64,000 nucleotides of DNA from assembly GCA_035293805.1 (NCBI GenBank), contig DATGMD010000079.1:1-64000 (forward strand), given 5' to 3'. The first letter of the stretch is position 1; the number at the start of each line of letters is the position of its first letter. The notes under the pieces are model-generated. The model worked only from the letters and a program-made list of their open reading frames with translations. It made no database searches and had not been told where the DNA came from. This stretch comes from JAJPHF01 sp035293805 (GTDB taxonomy: Bacteria; Chloroflexota; UBA6077; JAJPHF01). Both the position numbers and the translations under genes were made by a program. Below, piece by piece: positions 1 to 8,106 of this stretch.

Positions 1-2
1 AC

Positions 3-1025
3 AAGCCGATCTGGATCACCGAGAGCAACGTCCTCGTGAAGGACGATTCCAAGACGCCGACCAACGACCCCAGCTTTCGGGCCACTATGGACGAGCAAGC
101 CTCGTATACCATCGAAAACATGGCCCTGGCCATCGCCGCCGGCGTGCAGCGCTACAGCGTGTACAAAATGACCGACGAGGCGCCGGAGGTCGGCGATCAG
201 TACTGGGGGTTGGTGCGCGACGACGGCTCGACGCGGCCGTCGTACGTCGCCTTTCAGACCGGGGTGAAGTACTTCCAGGGCGTGCGCAGCGCGTTTTACT
301 ACTGGTGGGGCGCGAACATGCCGCCCAGTGAGCAAGAGCTGACCAACGAGCTGACGTCCAACGCGAATCGCTTCCAATGGCCGTGGCCCGGCGCGGTGAA
401 CGTCGTCGTCATGGACAAGTCACCGCAGCGCATCACGGTGATCTGGAATGTATCGCCGCAAGCGGGCACGGTTACGCTGCCGGCGTACAGCCGCGCCGCC
501 ACGATCGTGGACAAGTACGGCCGCGAGCAGCCACTGGCCGCCACTAACGGCTACTATCAGCTGAATCTAGAGCCGTCGCGGAACAACTCGGACCCCCGCG
601 ACCGGACCCTGTATCTGGTGGGCGGCAGCCCATCGATCATCGTAGAGGACATGACGCAAGCGGTCACGCCCGCGCCCACGCTGACGCTCACGCCGACGCC
701 GACGCCGAGCCCGACGGCCACGCCGTCGCCCACGCGCACCCTGCTGCCGGGCGAGACGCCCCCGCCGACGCCGCCCGTCACCCCGACCATCGTGCGCACG
801 CCGACGGCGACGGCCACCTTCGCGCCGACTAACACGCCGCTGCCGACCGCCACGCTCGCGCCGTTCCCGCCCACGCCGACAGCGACGCTGGCCGCGCGCG
901 GCGTGCCGCTACCGCCGCCCATCCCGACCGTCAGCGGCAGCCACGGCCTCCCGCCGGACGTCGAGGAGAGCCCGCCGCCGACCGAGCCGGCGGGCGATGA
1001 GCCGTCCGAGCCAACGCCACAGTAG
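3..1025 (+). CDS. Glycosidase-like surface protein, C-terminal part (5' truncated)
   Basis: The reading frame is open from the first bases, so the start lies outside the window. The first residues read KPIWITESN, which resembles the strand carrying the catalytic acid (xxxTE) in TIM-barrel glycoside hydrolases. Next comes a helix of the type that closes such barrels, then a small beta-rich domain (about residues 130-210 of the visible part). The last 110 residues are a low-complexity Thr-Pro tail with repeated TPTPTPSPTATP-like units, common in exported Chloroflexota proteins as a wall-spanning stalk. No sorting motif or membrane anchor follows the tail. Family and substrate cannot be set from this fragment; the hydrolase call is inference. 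Confidence 0.6.
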   Translation, partial: KPIWITESNVLVKDDSKTPTNDPSFRATMDEQASYTIENMALAIAAGVQRYSVYKMTDEAPEVGDQYWGLVRDDGSTRPSYVAFQTGVKYFQGVRSAFYYWWGANMPPSEQELTNELTSNANRFQWPWPGAVNVVVMDKSPQRITVIWNVSPQAGTVTLPAYSRAATIVDKYGREQPLAATNGYYQLNLEPSRNNSDPRDRTLYLVGGSPSIIVEDMTQAVTPAPTLTLTPTPTPSPTATPSPTRTLLPGETPPPTPPVTPTIVRTPTATATFAPTNTPLPTATLAPFPPTPTATLAARGVPLPPPIPTVSGSHGLPPDVEESPPPTEPAGDEPSEPTPQ

Positions 1026-1052
1026 CGGCTAACGCCGCAGCCCGCGAACCGC

Positions 1053-1790
1053 TTAGGGCTGGAACAGGAACGCCACGCGCACCTGCACGCTGACCCGCAG
1101 CTCGCCGCTCTCGACCGGCGGGGGCGGCGCGGGCGCCGGGGCCGCGGCGCCCGAGAAGGCGACGGCCGCGCGCGGCTGCGGCGTCGTAGCGGTGTTCTCC
1201 GTCACGCTCTGCACGCCGACGATCCGCAGCCCCAGGGATCCGGCCAGAGCCTCCGCCCGCGAGCGCGCGACGTTCGCCGCGTCCGCCAGCGCTTGCTCGT
1301 GCAGCGCCGCGGTATCGCGTATGCCAAAGTGAAGGCCGCCCACGCGATTCGCGCCGGCGGCCAGCGCGGCGTCGAGCAAGTCGCCGGCCTGGTTGACGTC
1401 GTTCACGGTAATAGTCACGCTGTTCGTCGCCTGATAGCCGGTGATCTGCTGCTCGCGGTCGAGCTGCGGCGACACGCTCAGCCCGCTGGTCTGCAGGTCG
1501 CGCGAGCTAAGCCCCCGCGCGCGCATCGCGTCCAGCACGGCCGTCAGTCGCCGGCTGTTCTCGGCCACCGCGGCGGCGGCCGTCGCGTCCTGGATCTGCA
1601 CGCCGACCGTCACGTAGGCCACGTCGGGCGGGGCGCTCGCCTCGCCCTCACCGGTCACCGTGATCGTAGACTGGTTCGAGGCGTCCGTCTGCGCCGCCGC
1701 GGTCGTTACGAATGCTCCGCTCAGCACGCAGACGGCCAGCACGGGGAGCAGCGCCGCCATCCGTCGGCTGGTCGGCAGTCCTAGTCTCAC
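1053..1790 (-). CDS. SIMPL domain (DUF541) exported protein
   Basis: A 245-residue protein with an N-terminal signal peptide (hydrophobic run MAALLPVLAVCVLSGAF, then AAAQ as a likely cleavage site) and one SIMPL/DUF541 domain. That domain is recognised from ITVTGEGEASAPPDVAYVTV, the central SVSPQL and the C-terminal VSVQVRVAFLF. SIMPL proteins are periplasmic or surface oligomers of uncertain role (BP26, YggE); YggE is linked to oxidative stress. A GTG start at 1790 is preferred because a perfect AGGAGG lies 6 nt upstream; an upstream in-frame ATG at 1844 has no ribosome site. It converges on the preceding gene with a 27-nt gap. An Ala-Pro-rich linker precedes the last strand. Confidence 0.85.
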   Translation of the reverse strand: MRLGLPTSRRMAALLPVLAVCVLSGAFVTTAAAQTDASNQSTITVTGEGEASAPPDVAYVTVGVQIQDATAAAAVAENSRRLTAVLDAMRARGLSSRDLQTSGLSVSPQLDREQQITGYQATNSVTITVNDVNQAGDLLDAALAAGANRVGGLHFGIRDTAALHEQALADAANVARSRAEALAGSLGLRIVGVQSVTENTATTPQPRAAVAFSGAAAPAPAPPPPVESGELRVSVQVRVAFLFQP

Positions 1791-1878
1791 GAGCAACCTC
1801 CTACCTGGCTCGGCCGATCTGCCGCTCGTGACAGCGGCCGGCATCCCTATTTCGTCGAGCGCCCGCGCACCCGGCTGG

Positions 1879-1884
1879 TATTAT
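1879..1884 (+). promoter_or_regulatory. Possible -10 box (TATTAT)
   Basis: TATTAT followed by AGGGA stands out in very G+C-rich sequence 35 nt before the GTG start at 1919. No convincing -35 hexamer is visible. Confidence 0.3.
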
Positions 1885-1918
1885 AGGGACAGTTCACGGA
1901 GCCGAGGCCCGTATCGCC

Positions 1919-3208
1919 GTGACCACACCGCTCGCCTCCTCCCGACCGGCCGTCGGTTCGCCCGCGGCCTCCGTGGCGCGGCGGCAGTCCTGGCGACGGC
2001 GCAGCAAGCCAGCGCGCGTCGTCCGTGCTCTGTGCCTGTGCGCGCTGCTGGTGCCGGCGCTGGTCAGCTTTCGTCCGTACGCGGTCGAAGATCGCATCCG
2101 TGCCGCCGCGCGTCCCTACGACTTCGACCTGATCGCCTGGGAGGCGGGGCAGCTGCACGACGACCTGCCCTCGCTGATCGGGCGCCTGCGCGAGCCGCCA
2201 CCCGCCGACGCTCCCGTGACGTCGACGGACGACGCCGCCACCGTGGATCAGTTCTTCGCGGCGGTCGCGCGGTGGCGTACGGCGCGGGCGACCGGCGGCT
2301 CCGCCGAGAGCGTGGCCGCGGCTCGAGCGGCGTGGGAGAGCCAGCGCGACGCGGCGGGAGCAGCCATCGAGCGGGCGCTGAGCGCGCTGGCGAGTCAGGA
2401 GGGGCTCACCGCCGACACTCCGCTGGGTACCTGGCTGCTGCCGCCGGTCAGCTTTCAGCTGACCGAGCCGCCGCGCGTGCTGGTCGTCTCGCCCCGCGAC
2501 CGGATCGAGGTCGCGCAGTCGGTGCTGCTCCGGCCCGACGTCTCGTTGTCCGCGGCCGAGGAGCTGGAGCAGCACGTGGACAGTCTGGGGATGTCAGGGC
2601 TGGTCGTCACGATCGGCGGCATCGCCACCTATCCGGCCATCGTGCCGCTCCAAGCCAGCCCCCTGGAGACGCTGACGGCAGTGTCGCACGAGTGGCTGCA
2701 CGGCTACCTCTTCTTCCGGCCGCTCGGTCGCGCGTACTTCACGAGCTACGACGCGCGGATGGTCAACGAGACGGTCGCCGAGCTAGGCGGCCGCGAGCTG
2801 GGCAAGCTGCTGGCGGAGGCCTTTGGCCTCCCCGCCGATACGCCCGCCCCCACCGCGGATACGGGCGATACGGGGGGCTTCGATTTTCGGCGGCAGATGC
2901 GCGACACGCGCCAGCAGCTCGACGCGCTGCTGGCGAGCGGCCAGATCGCGGAGGCCGAGGAGTATCTCGCGCGGCGGCAGCAGGACTTCGTGGCGGCGGG
3001 CTATCCGATTCGGAAGCTGAACCAAGCGTACTTCGCCTTCCACGGCAGCTATGGGGACAGCCCTGCCTCGGTGAGCCCGCTGGACGGTCAGATACAGACG
3101 CTGCGGGACGCAAGCCCCGACTTGGGCGCCTTCCTGCGCCGCGTCGCCCAGATGACCTCGTCCGCCGAGGTCGCGGCCGCCGCGGAGGAGACGCCGCCTG
3201 GCTCGTGA
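1919..3208 (+). CDS. Membrane-anchored putative zinc metalloprotease (HEXXH)
   Basis: A 429-residue protein that I cannot place in a named family. A basic N-terminus is followed by one hydrophobic segment (about residues 34-50, VVRALCLCALLVPALVSF), consistent with a signal anchor. The middle is helical and Ala-rich. At 257-261 it has HEWLH, a canonical HEXXH zinc site, and 23 residues later NETVAE (E284, possibly E288), which fits the third ligand of gluzincin peptidases (NExxA/D pattern). The C-terminal third is helical and contains a Thr/Asp-Thr-Gly loop. GTG at 1919 is the first start after the -10-like box. Protease activity is inferred from the zinc motif only. Confidence 0.65.
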   Translation: MTTPLASSRPAVGSPAASVARRQSWRRRSKPARVVRALCLCALLVPALVSFRPYAVEDRIRAAARPYDFDLIAWEAGQLHDDLPSLIGRLREPPPADAPVTSTDDAATVDQFFAAVARWRTARATGGSAESVAAARAAWESQRDAAGAAIERALSALASQEGLTADTPLGTWLLPPVSFQLTEPPRVLVVSPRDRIEVAQSVLLRPDVSLSAAEELEQHVDSLGMSGLVVTIGGIATYPAIVPLQASPLETLTAVSHEWLHGYLFFRPLGRAYFTSYDARMVNETVAELGGRELGKLLAEAFGLPADTPAPTADTGDTGGFDFRRQMRDTRQQLDALLASGQIAEAEEYLARRQQDFVAAGYPIRKLNQAYFAFHGSYGDSPASVSPLDGQIQTLRDASPDLGAFLRRVAQMTSSAEVAAAAEETPPGS

Positions 3209-3412
3209 GCCCCCACCCGGCCCGGCGCGGGGGCACTCGGCGGGGCATTGGGCCGGACACGGCAGGGCTGTCCGGCAGCAGTCGTGGCGCTGGGTTCCCG
3301 GCGCGGACCGACGTTGACGCCGGCCGGTTTGCGCCGCTATACCTCGCCAGGTCGCGGGCCAGGGATGAGCACGCCCGTCCACATCCCCGGCGAGCCGAAG
3401 AGGAGGTGTCCT

Positions 3413-3745
3413 GTGGCACGAACCACGAATGAGCAGCGCGATTACCTCATCAACCAGTATCCCAAGGTTTGGGACGGCTTCCAGGCGGCTCGGAGCGCTA
3501 TCCGCGAGGCCGGCCCGCTCGACGTGAAGACGCAGGAGCTGATCAACACAGCGGTGTACGCCACCGTCGGTGCCGAGGGCGGCACGCGCACCCATAGCGC
3601 TCGGGCGTACCAAGCCGGCGCAACCCCGGCCGAGATCCGCCAGGCGGTCCTCCTCTGTCTGGGCGTAGGGCTCGGCTTCTCGCCCGTGTACCGGGCGCTG
3701 GAGTGGGTGCGCCAGGAGCTGGAGCAGCTGGGCGCCGAGGAATAA
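3413..3745 (+). CDS. Carboxymuconolactone decarboxylase-like protein
   Basis: A small (110 aa) all-helical CMD/AhpD-fold protein, recognised by LDVKTQELINTAVYATVG, the helix ending THSARAYQAGATPAEIRQAV and the following hydrophobic helix. AhpD-type peroxidase partners carry CxxC in the position that here reads EGGTRTH, so a redox disulfide role is unlikely. The acidic and His positions of the family are kept. The GTG start at 3413 is fixed by GAGGAGG 6 nt upstream; longer in-frame starts lack a site. It lies 24 nt before a split-barrel flavoprotein-like gene on the same strand, so the two are probably co-transcribed. Substrate unknown. Confidence 0.75.
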   Translation: MARTTNEQRDYLINQYPKVWDGFQAARSAIREAGPLDVKTQELINTAVYATVGAEGGTRTHSARAYQAGATPAEIRQAVLLCLGVGLGFSPVYRALEWVRQELEQLGAEE

Positions 3746-3769
3746 GCCGCGCCAGAAGGGAGGGGGGGC

Positions 3770-4249
3770 ATGTCTCGCTCGCTGGGCGACCGGCTGCCGG
3801 CGGCAGTGGTCGCGCTCCTCGACGGCGCGGCCCTGCGCGACAAAGCCCACCAAGTCTTCCTGCTCGTCACGCCGGACGCGGACGGCTACCCGCGTCCGGC
3901 CATGCTTTCGGTCGGCGAAGTGCTGGCGCGCGGCCCGAGGGAATTGCGGCTGGCGCTGTACAGCAGCAGCACCGCCTCGGCCAATTTGCGCCGTGCCGGA
4001 AAGCTGACGCTAGCTCTCGCCAACGACGGTTTCGGCTACTACGTCAAGGCCGCGGCGCGCGAGCTGGCGGTCATGGACCCCGAGCTAGCCGGCCTGGCAA
4101 CGTTCGACGCCACTGTCGAAGAGGTCCTCGAGGACGGCGAGGCCATCGCCGTCGTGACGAGCGGGTTCACCATGCGGCTCGCGGGCGATCCGGCGCGGAC
4201 GATCGCTATGTGGGAGTCGACGATCGATCGTTTGCGGGCGATGCCCTAA
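3770..4249 (+). CDS. Pyridoxamine 5'-phosphate oxidase-like FMN-binding split-barrel protein
   Basis: A 159-residue single-domain protein with the PNPOx-like split-barrel pattern: an N-terminal helix, strands FLLVTPDADGYPRPAMLSVGEV and LRLALYSSSTASANLRRAGKLTLALAN, then a C-terminal strand pair. Members bind FMN, F420 or heme and reduce or oxidise varied small molecules. The fold is clear but the cofactor and substrate are not. AGGGAGGGGG just upstream is a strong ribosome site for the ATG at 3770. It follows the CMD-like gene closely and precedes the atpC-murA-mreB group by 167 nt that contain a -10-like box, so it likely ends the upstream transcript. Confidence 0.7.
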   Translation: MSRSLGDRLPAAVVALLDGAALRDKAHQVFLLVTPDADGYPRPAMLSVGEVLARGPRELRLALYSSSTASANLRRAGKLTLALANDGFGYYVKAAARELAVMDPELAGLATFDATVEEVLEDGEAIAVVTSGFTMRLAGDPARTIAMWESTIDRLRAMP

Positions 4250-4307
4250 CCGCGCTGGGATCCGCGCCCAGCGCTTGAGCTGCCTACCACGCAGACCGCC
4301 GAACGCT

Positions 4308-4313
4308 TATACT
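4308..4313 (+). promoter_or_regulatory. Possible -10 box (TATACT) before atpC
   Basis: TATACTGGGA lies 104 nt before the atpC start in an intergenic gap. The same TATACTGGRR core occurs before the genes at 28060 and 52085. No good -35 hexamer is seen at 16-18 nt. Confidence 0.4.
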
Positions 4314-4416
4314 GGGAAAGGCCGACGGCGACCTGCCGACAACGCGCCGCCTGCGGCCGCCCCCGCGCTGTGTAGTGTGGCAGCTCAACTTCCTCTGTGA
4401 ACATGATGGAGCACGT

Positions 4417-4845
4417 ATGGCTAAGCTCCGACTCGAGATTGTGACCGCTGAACGCGAGGTCTTCGCGGACGACGTGGACATGGTCGTGGCGCCCGGCGGC
4501 GAAGGCGAGGTGGGCATCCTGCCTCGCCACGCGCCGCTGCTCACGACGCTGCAGCCCGGCGTGCTCCGGCTGAAGAAGGACGGCGACGAAACGTATCTGG
4601 CGGTCAGCGGTGGCTTCATGCAGGTCTACCGCGACCGCGTTTTGGTGCTGGCCGATACGGCCGAGCGCGCCGAGGAGATCGAGGAGGAGCGCGCCGAGAG
4701 CGCCCGGCAGCGGGCGCTGGCGGCCTTGCAGCAGCGGGGCGGCGGGGATGCGGCCCTCCAGGCCGAGGCCGCCCGCCTGGCGCTGCGACGGTCCCTGGTC
4801 CGGCTCCAGGTCGTGCGCCGACGCCAGCGGCGGACGGCCCCGTGA
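4417..4845 (+). CDS. atpC: F0F1 ATP synthase epsilon subunit
   Basis: A 142-residue protein with the complete epsilon architecture. An N-terminal ten-strand beta sandwich (LRLEIVTAEREVF, then EGEVGILPRHAPLLTTLQPG, the family signature) is followed by a C-terminal helical hairpin rich in Glu, Arg and Ala. Epsilon couples the F1 central stalk to the c-ring and can inhibit hydrolysis. ATG at 4417 has GGAG 5 nt upstream. No other atp gene is in the window: the upstream neighbour is a flavin split-barrel gene, so epsilon is separated from atpD. Its TGA overlaps the murA GTG by 4 nt, making it the first gene of a coupled unit with murA. Confidence 0.92.
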   Translation: MAKLRLEIVTAEREVFADDVDMVVAPGGEGEVGILPRHAPLLTTLQPGVLRLKKDGDETYLAVSGGFMQVYRDRVLVLADTAERAEEIEEERAESARQRALAALQQRGGGDAALQAEAARLALRRSLVRLQVVRRRQRRTAP

Positions 4846-6248
4846 GCGCGACCGGCGACGTGATCTCGGCCTCGGGGCGACCACTGGGCGGCGGCACGAT
4901 CCTGGTCGAGGGTGGCTATCCCCTGCGCGGCACCGTGGCCGTGGGCGGCTCCAAGAACGCTGGGCTCCCCATCCTCGCGGCGGCGCTGCTGACCGACGAG
5001 CCTTGCACGATCCGCAACCTGCCCGACATCGAGGACATCTACACGATGCTCGATGTGCTGCGGGCCTTGGGCGCCGAGGTGGACCACCGTCCGGGCGAGC
5101 ACATGGTCACGGTACGTGCCGTGCGGCTGGTCCGCGACGAGGTGCCGCGCGACCTCGGCACGCGGATGCGCGCCTCGTTCCTGGCCGTGGGCCCGCTGCT
5201 CGCCCGGCTGGGGCGCGCCATCGCCCCGCATCCCGGCGGCTGCGACATCGGGATGCGCCCGGTGAACGTGGACGTCCGCGGGTTCCAGGCGATGGGGGCG
5301 CGCGTGGTTCAGGAGGCCGATCCGGACGGGGAGGCGGACCCTCGCGGCTACGACCGCAAGGTACGCTACGCCATCGAGGCGCCCCGCCTGCGCGGGACGC
5401 GGCTCTACCTCGATTATCCGAGCCACACGGGCACCGAGAACCTGCTCCTCGCCGCCTGCCGCGCCGAGGGCACGACCATCATCCGGCACGCCTCGATGGA
5501 GCCCGAGGTCGGCGACCTGGCCAACTTCCTGCGCGCGATGGGCGCCCGCATCAAGGGCATTGGCACGAGCACGCTGGAGATCGAAGGCGTCGAGCGGCTG
5601 CACGGCGCCGACTACCGACTGATCCCCGACCGCCTCGCTGCCGGCACATTCTTGATCGCGGGAGTGATCTCGGGAGGCGAGGTGCGGACCGTCGACGTGG
5701 TGCCTGAGCATTTGGAGCCCGTCACCTACAAGCTCGCGGAGGCCGGCGCGCGGGTCGACGAGGGACCGGACTGGGTGAGCGCCGCCGCGAACGGCGCGCT
5801 CGAGGGCGTGGACGTGCAGGCGATTCACTACCCCGGCTTCCCCACCGATCTTCAGGCGGCGTTCGCGGCGCTCCTCACCCAGGCGCAGGGCAAGAGCGTG
5901 ATCCACGAGCGGGTGTTCGAGAACCGGCTGGAGTACGCGGCCGACCTGCGCAACCTGGGAGCGGACATCGAGGTCGATGCGAGCGGCCAGCGGGCGACGA
6001 TTCTCGGGGCACGTCGCCTGCGCGGTGCGCCGCTGGTGTACGCGCGCGACATTCGGTCGGGCGCTGCCGTCGTCCTCGCCGCGCTGGCGGCGCACGACCG
6101 TCCCACCATGATCATCCACGCGTACCATCTCGATCGCGGCTATGAGGATCTGGTAGGCACGCTCGCCCGCCTGGGTGCCCGTATCCGGCGCCTGAACTCC
6201 GCAGAGGCAGCCGAGGAGCTCGTTCGCGTGCCGGCTTGGCCCGAATGA
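4842..6248 (+). CDS. murA: UDP-N-acetylglucosamine 1-carboxyvinyltransferase
   Basis: Catalyses the first committed step of peptidoglycan precursor synthesis, transferring enolpyruvate from PEP to UDP-GlcNAc in the cytoplasm. The 468-residue sequence spans the full inside-out alpha/beta barrel, with the substrate Lys-Asn pair in GGSKNAGLPILAAALL and the mobile loop HPGGCDIGMRP. In that loop Cys134 is the general acid that fosfomycin alkylates, so the enzyme is expected to be drug-sensitive at this position. It is longer than Escherichia coli MurA (about 419 aa) because of an N-terminal extension and a charged insert near residues 155-180. The GTG start overlaps the atpC stop (GTGA). The mreB-like gene follows after 100 nt, linking the group to wall growth. 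Confidence 0.95.
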   Translation: MSATGDVISASGRPLGGGTILVEGGYPLRGTVAVGGSKNAGLPILAAALLTDEPCTIRNLPDIEDIYTMLDVLRALGAEVDHRPGEHMVTVRAVRLVRDEVPRDLGTRMRASFLAVGPLLARLGRAIAPHPGGCDIGMRPVNVDVRGFQAMGARVVQEADPDGEADPRGYDRKVRYAIEAPRLRGTRLYLDYPSHTGTENLLLAACRAEGTTIIRHASMEPEVGDLANFLRAMGARIKGIGTSTLEIEGVERLHGADYRLIPDRLAAGTFLIAGVISGGEVRTVDVVPEHLEPVTYKLAEAGARVDEGPDWVSAAANGALEGVDVQAIHYPGFPTDLQAAFAALLTQAQGKSVIHERVFENRLEYAADLRNLGADIEVDASGQRATILGARRLRGAPLVYARDIRSGAAVVLAALAAHDRPTMIIHAYHLDRGYEDLVGTLARLGARIRRLNSAEAAEELVRVPAWPE

Positions 6249-6348
6249 GCGGCCAGCCGCGCGTCGCCGCCGTGCCCGGCACCCGACCTGGCAGCCCTCC
6301 GCCGCTCGGCCGCTGAGACCGAGGGCACGGAGCGGCTGGGACAGTACA

Positions 6349-7359
6349 GTGTTTGCCAAACAGGTCGGGATTGATCTCGGCACATCCAACATCCGCGTGT
6401 ACGTGCGCGGCCGGGGGATCGTGCTCAACGAGCCCACGGTCGTCGCGCACTCCGCCACGGACGATCGCGTGCTGGCGATCGGCCGCGAGGCGCGCGAGAT
6501 GGAGGAGCGCTCGCCGGCGCGCATCGTCCTCACGCGTCCGATTCGGGCGGGCGTCATCGCGGACTACGGCGTGACCGCGCTGCTGCTGCGACACTTACTG
6601 CGCCGGGTGGTCGGGCGCGTCAATCTCGCGCGGCCCGCCGTGATGATCTCCATCCCCGCCGGCGTGACGAACGTCGAGAGCCGCGCGGTGCTCGACGCCA
6701 CGCTGTACGCGGGAGCCCGCGAAGCGCACCTGATCGCGGCGCCACTGGCCGCCGCGATCGGCGCGAACATCCCATTAGCTAGTCCCAGCGGCAACATGGT
6801 GGTGAGCCTGGGCGGCGGCACGTCGGAGGCCGCGGTGCTGTCGCTGAACGACATCGTCGTCAGCAGCACCGTGCGCCAGGGCGGCAGCCGGATCGACGAG
6901 CTGATCGCGACGTTCCTGAAGCGGCGCTACAACCTGCTCGTCGGGCGCCACACCGCCGAAGAGGTGAAGCTGCAGCTCGGCAGCGCCCTGCCGCAGAGCG
7001 AGAACGCTACCGGCGAGGTGCGCGGCATTGACCAGGTCAGCGGCCTGCCCAAGACCGTAACCGTGGGGACGTGGGAGATCACCGAGGCGACGGCCGAGGC
7101 CGTGAACGCGATGGTCGGCACGGTGCGCGCGGTGCTCGAGCAGACGCCGCCGGAGCTGGCCTCGGACGTCGTGGACAAGGGGATGATCCTGACGGGCGGC
7201 GGAGCGCTGCTGCGGAACCTGGACAAGCTGCTCACGCGCGAAACGGGCATTCCCGCCTATCTGGCGGAGGACCCGCCATCCTGCGTCGCCATCGGCGCGG
7301 GCAAGGCGCTCGAGCACTATAAAGTGTTCCGCGATAGCCTGCTGAGCACCGGCGGCTGA
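6349..7359 (+). CDS. mreB: MreB/Mbl-family actin homologue with altered ATPase residues
   Basis: A 336-residue actin-fold protein of the MreB family, which forms membrane-bound filaments that guide rod-cell wall synthesis. The phosphate-1 loop (GIDLGTSNIRVYVRG), the adenosine motif (LTGGGALL) and the C-terminal region are conserved. Two catalytic positions are not. The usual IEEPMAAAIG reads IAAPLAAAIG (Ala130-Ala131), removing the Glu that activates water, and the phosphate-2 motif DIGGGTT reads SLGGGTS (Ser153), removing the Mg-coordinating Asp. I checked both codons. It may therefore bind nucleotide without efficient hydrolysis. The GTG start at 6349 has only a weak upstream site. Its placement after murA supports a wall role. 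No mreC or mreD is nearby. Confidence 0.88.
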   Translation: MFAKQVGIDLGTSNIRVYVRGRGIVLNEPTVVAHSATDDRVLAIGREAREMEERSPARIVLTRPIRAGVIADYGVTALLLRHLLRRVVGRVNLARPAVMISIPAGVTNVESRAVLDATLYAGAREAHLIAAPLAAAIGANIPLASPSGNMVVSLGGGTSEAAVLSLNDIVVSSTVRQGGSRIDELIATFLKRRYNLLVGRHTAEEVKLQLGSALPQSENATGEVRGIDQVSGLPKTVTVGTWEITEATAEAVNAMVGTVRAVLEQTPPELASDVVDKGMILTGGGALLRNLDKLLTRETGIPAYLAEDPPSCVAIGAGKALEHYKVFRDSLLSTGG

Positions 7360-7371
7360 GCCACGCGCGGA

Positions 7372-8106
7372 TCAGCGCGCCCGCCCCACGTGCAGGCTGA
7401 CCGTGCCCAGCCCCAGCAGCTCGTAATGCACCTGCACCAGTCCCGCCTCGCGCATCACGTCGGCCAGGGCCGGCGGCGCCGGGAAGCGGTCCACGGATTC
7501 GGGCAGGTAGCTATACGCGGCCGCGTCGCCCGCCACCAGCGCGCCCAACAGCGGCACCCAACGGTGGAAGTACCAGCCAAACACCTGGCGGAAGAGGGGC
7601 AGGCGGGGGCGTGTCAGCTCCACGCAGACGACGCGCCCGCCGGCCCGTAGGACGCGCGCCTGCTCGCGAAACGCCTGGCCCACGTCGGCGACGTTGCGCA
7701 CGACGAACGCCGACGTGACGCAGTCGAAGCTGTGGTCCGGAAACGGCAACCGCAGCCCGTCGGCGAGGGCGAACCGGGCGCGCTCCGCCAGCCCCGCGGC
7801 GACGGCCCGGCCTCGTGCGCGAGCGACCATCGGCGCGGCGAAATCGACGCCGACCACCCGGCCGCGTGGGGCGGCGCGCGCCAGCGCGAGCGCCAGCGCG
7901 CCAGTGCCGGTGCCCACGTCGAGCGCCCGGCCGTTCGCGGGCAGCGCGGCGGCGGCGACCGCGCGTCGGCGCCAGCCGGCGTCCATGCCGAACGTCATCA
8001 GCGTATTCAGCAAGTCGTAGCGCGGCGCGATGTGGCCGAACATGCGGGCCACGGTCGGTGGGCGCGCGGCTGTGATGACGGCGGAGTGCGCGCGGTCCGG
8101 GCTCAT
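7372..8106 (-). CDS. ubiE: Demethylmenaquinone methyltransferase (UbiE/MenG family)
   Basis: A 244-residue class I SAM methyltransferase with both UbiE/MenG signatures: MFGHIAPRYDLLNTLMTFG with WRRRAV near the N-terminus, and the RVLRAGGRVVCVELTRP segment. The SAM loop is LDVGTGTGALAL (residues 62-73). These enzymes add the ring methyl of menaquinone (and ubiquinone) at the membrane surface. The ATG overlaps the cobM stop by 4 nt (ATGA), so it is translationally coupled as the last gene of the cobalamin operon, although quinone methylation is not a corrin step. A corrin-specific methyltransferase role is possible but the family match is clearly UbiE-type. No men genes are in the window. Confidence 0.88.
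   Translation of the reverse strand: MSPDRAHSAVITAARPPTVARMFGHIAPRYDLLNTLMTFGMDAGWRRRAVAAAALPANGRALDVGTGTGALALALARAAPRGRVVGVDFAAPMVARARGRAVAAGLAERARFALADGLRLPFPDHSFDCVTSAFVVRNVADVGQAFREQARVLRAGGRVVCVELTRPRLPLFRQVFGWYFHRWVPLLGALVAGDAAAYSYLPESVDRFPAPPALADVMREAGLVQVHYELLGLGTVSLHVGRAR

Noticed and set aside
1660..3432. A 590-codon plus-strand frame overlapping the SIMPL and HEXXH genes
   Set aside because: Arg/Ala/Gly low complexity, no ribosome site, and it overlaps two supported genes in other frames.
4626..6557. A 643-codon open frame antisense to atpC, murA and mreB
   Set aside because: High G+C removes stops from the third-position frame. The translation is Arg/His/Ala-rich with no domain, and murA on the other strand is unambiguous.
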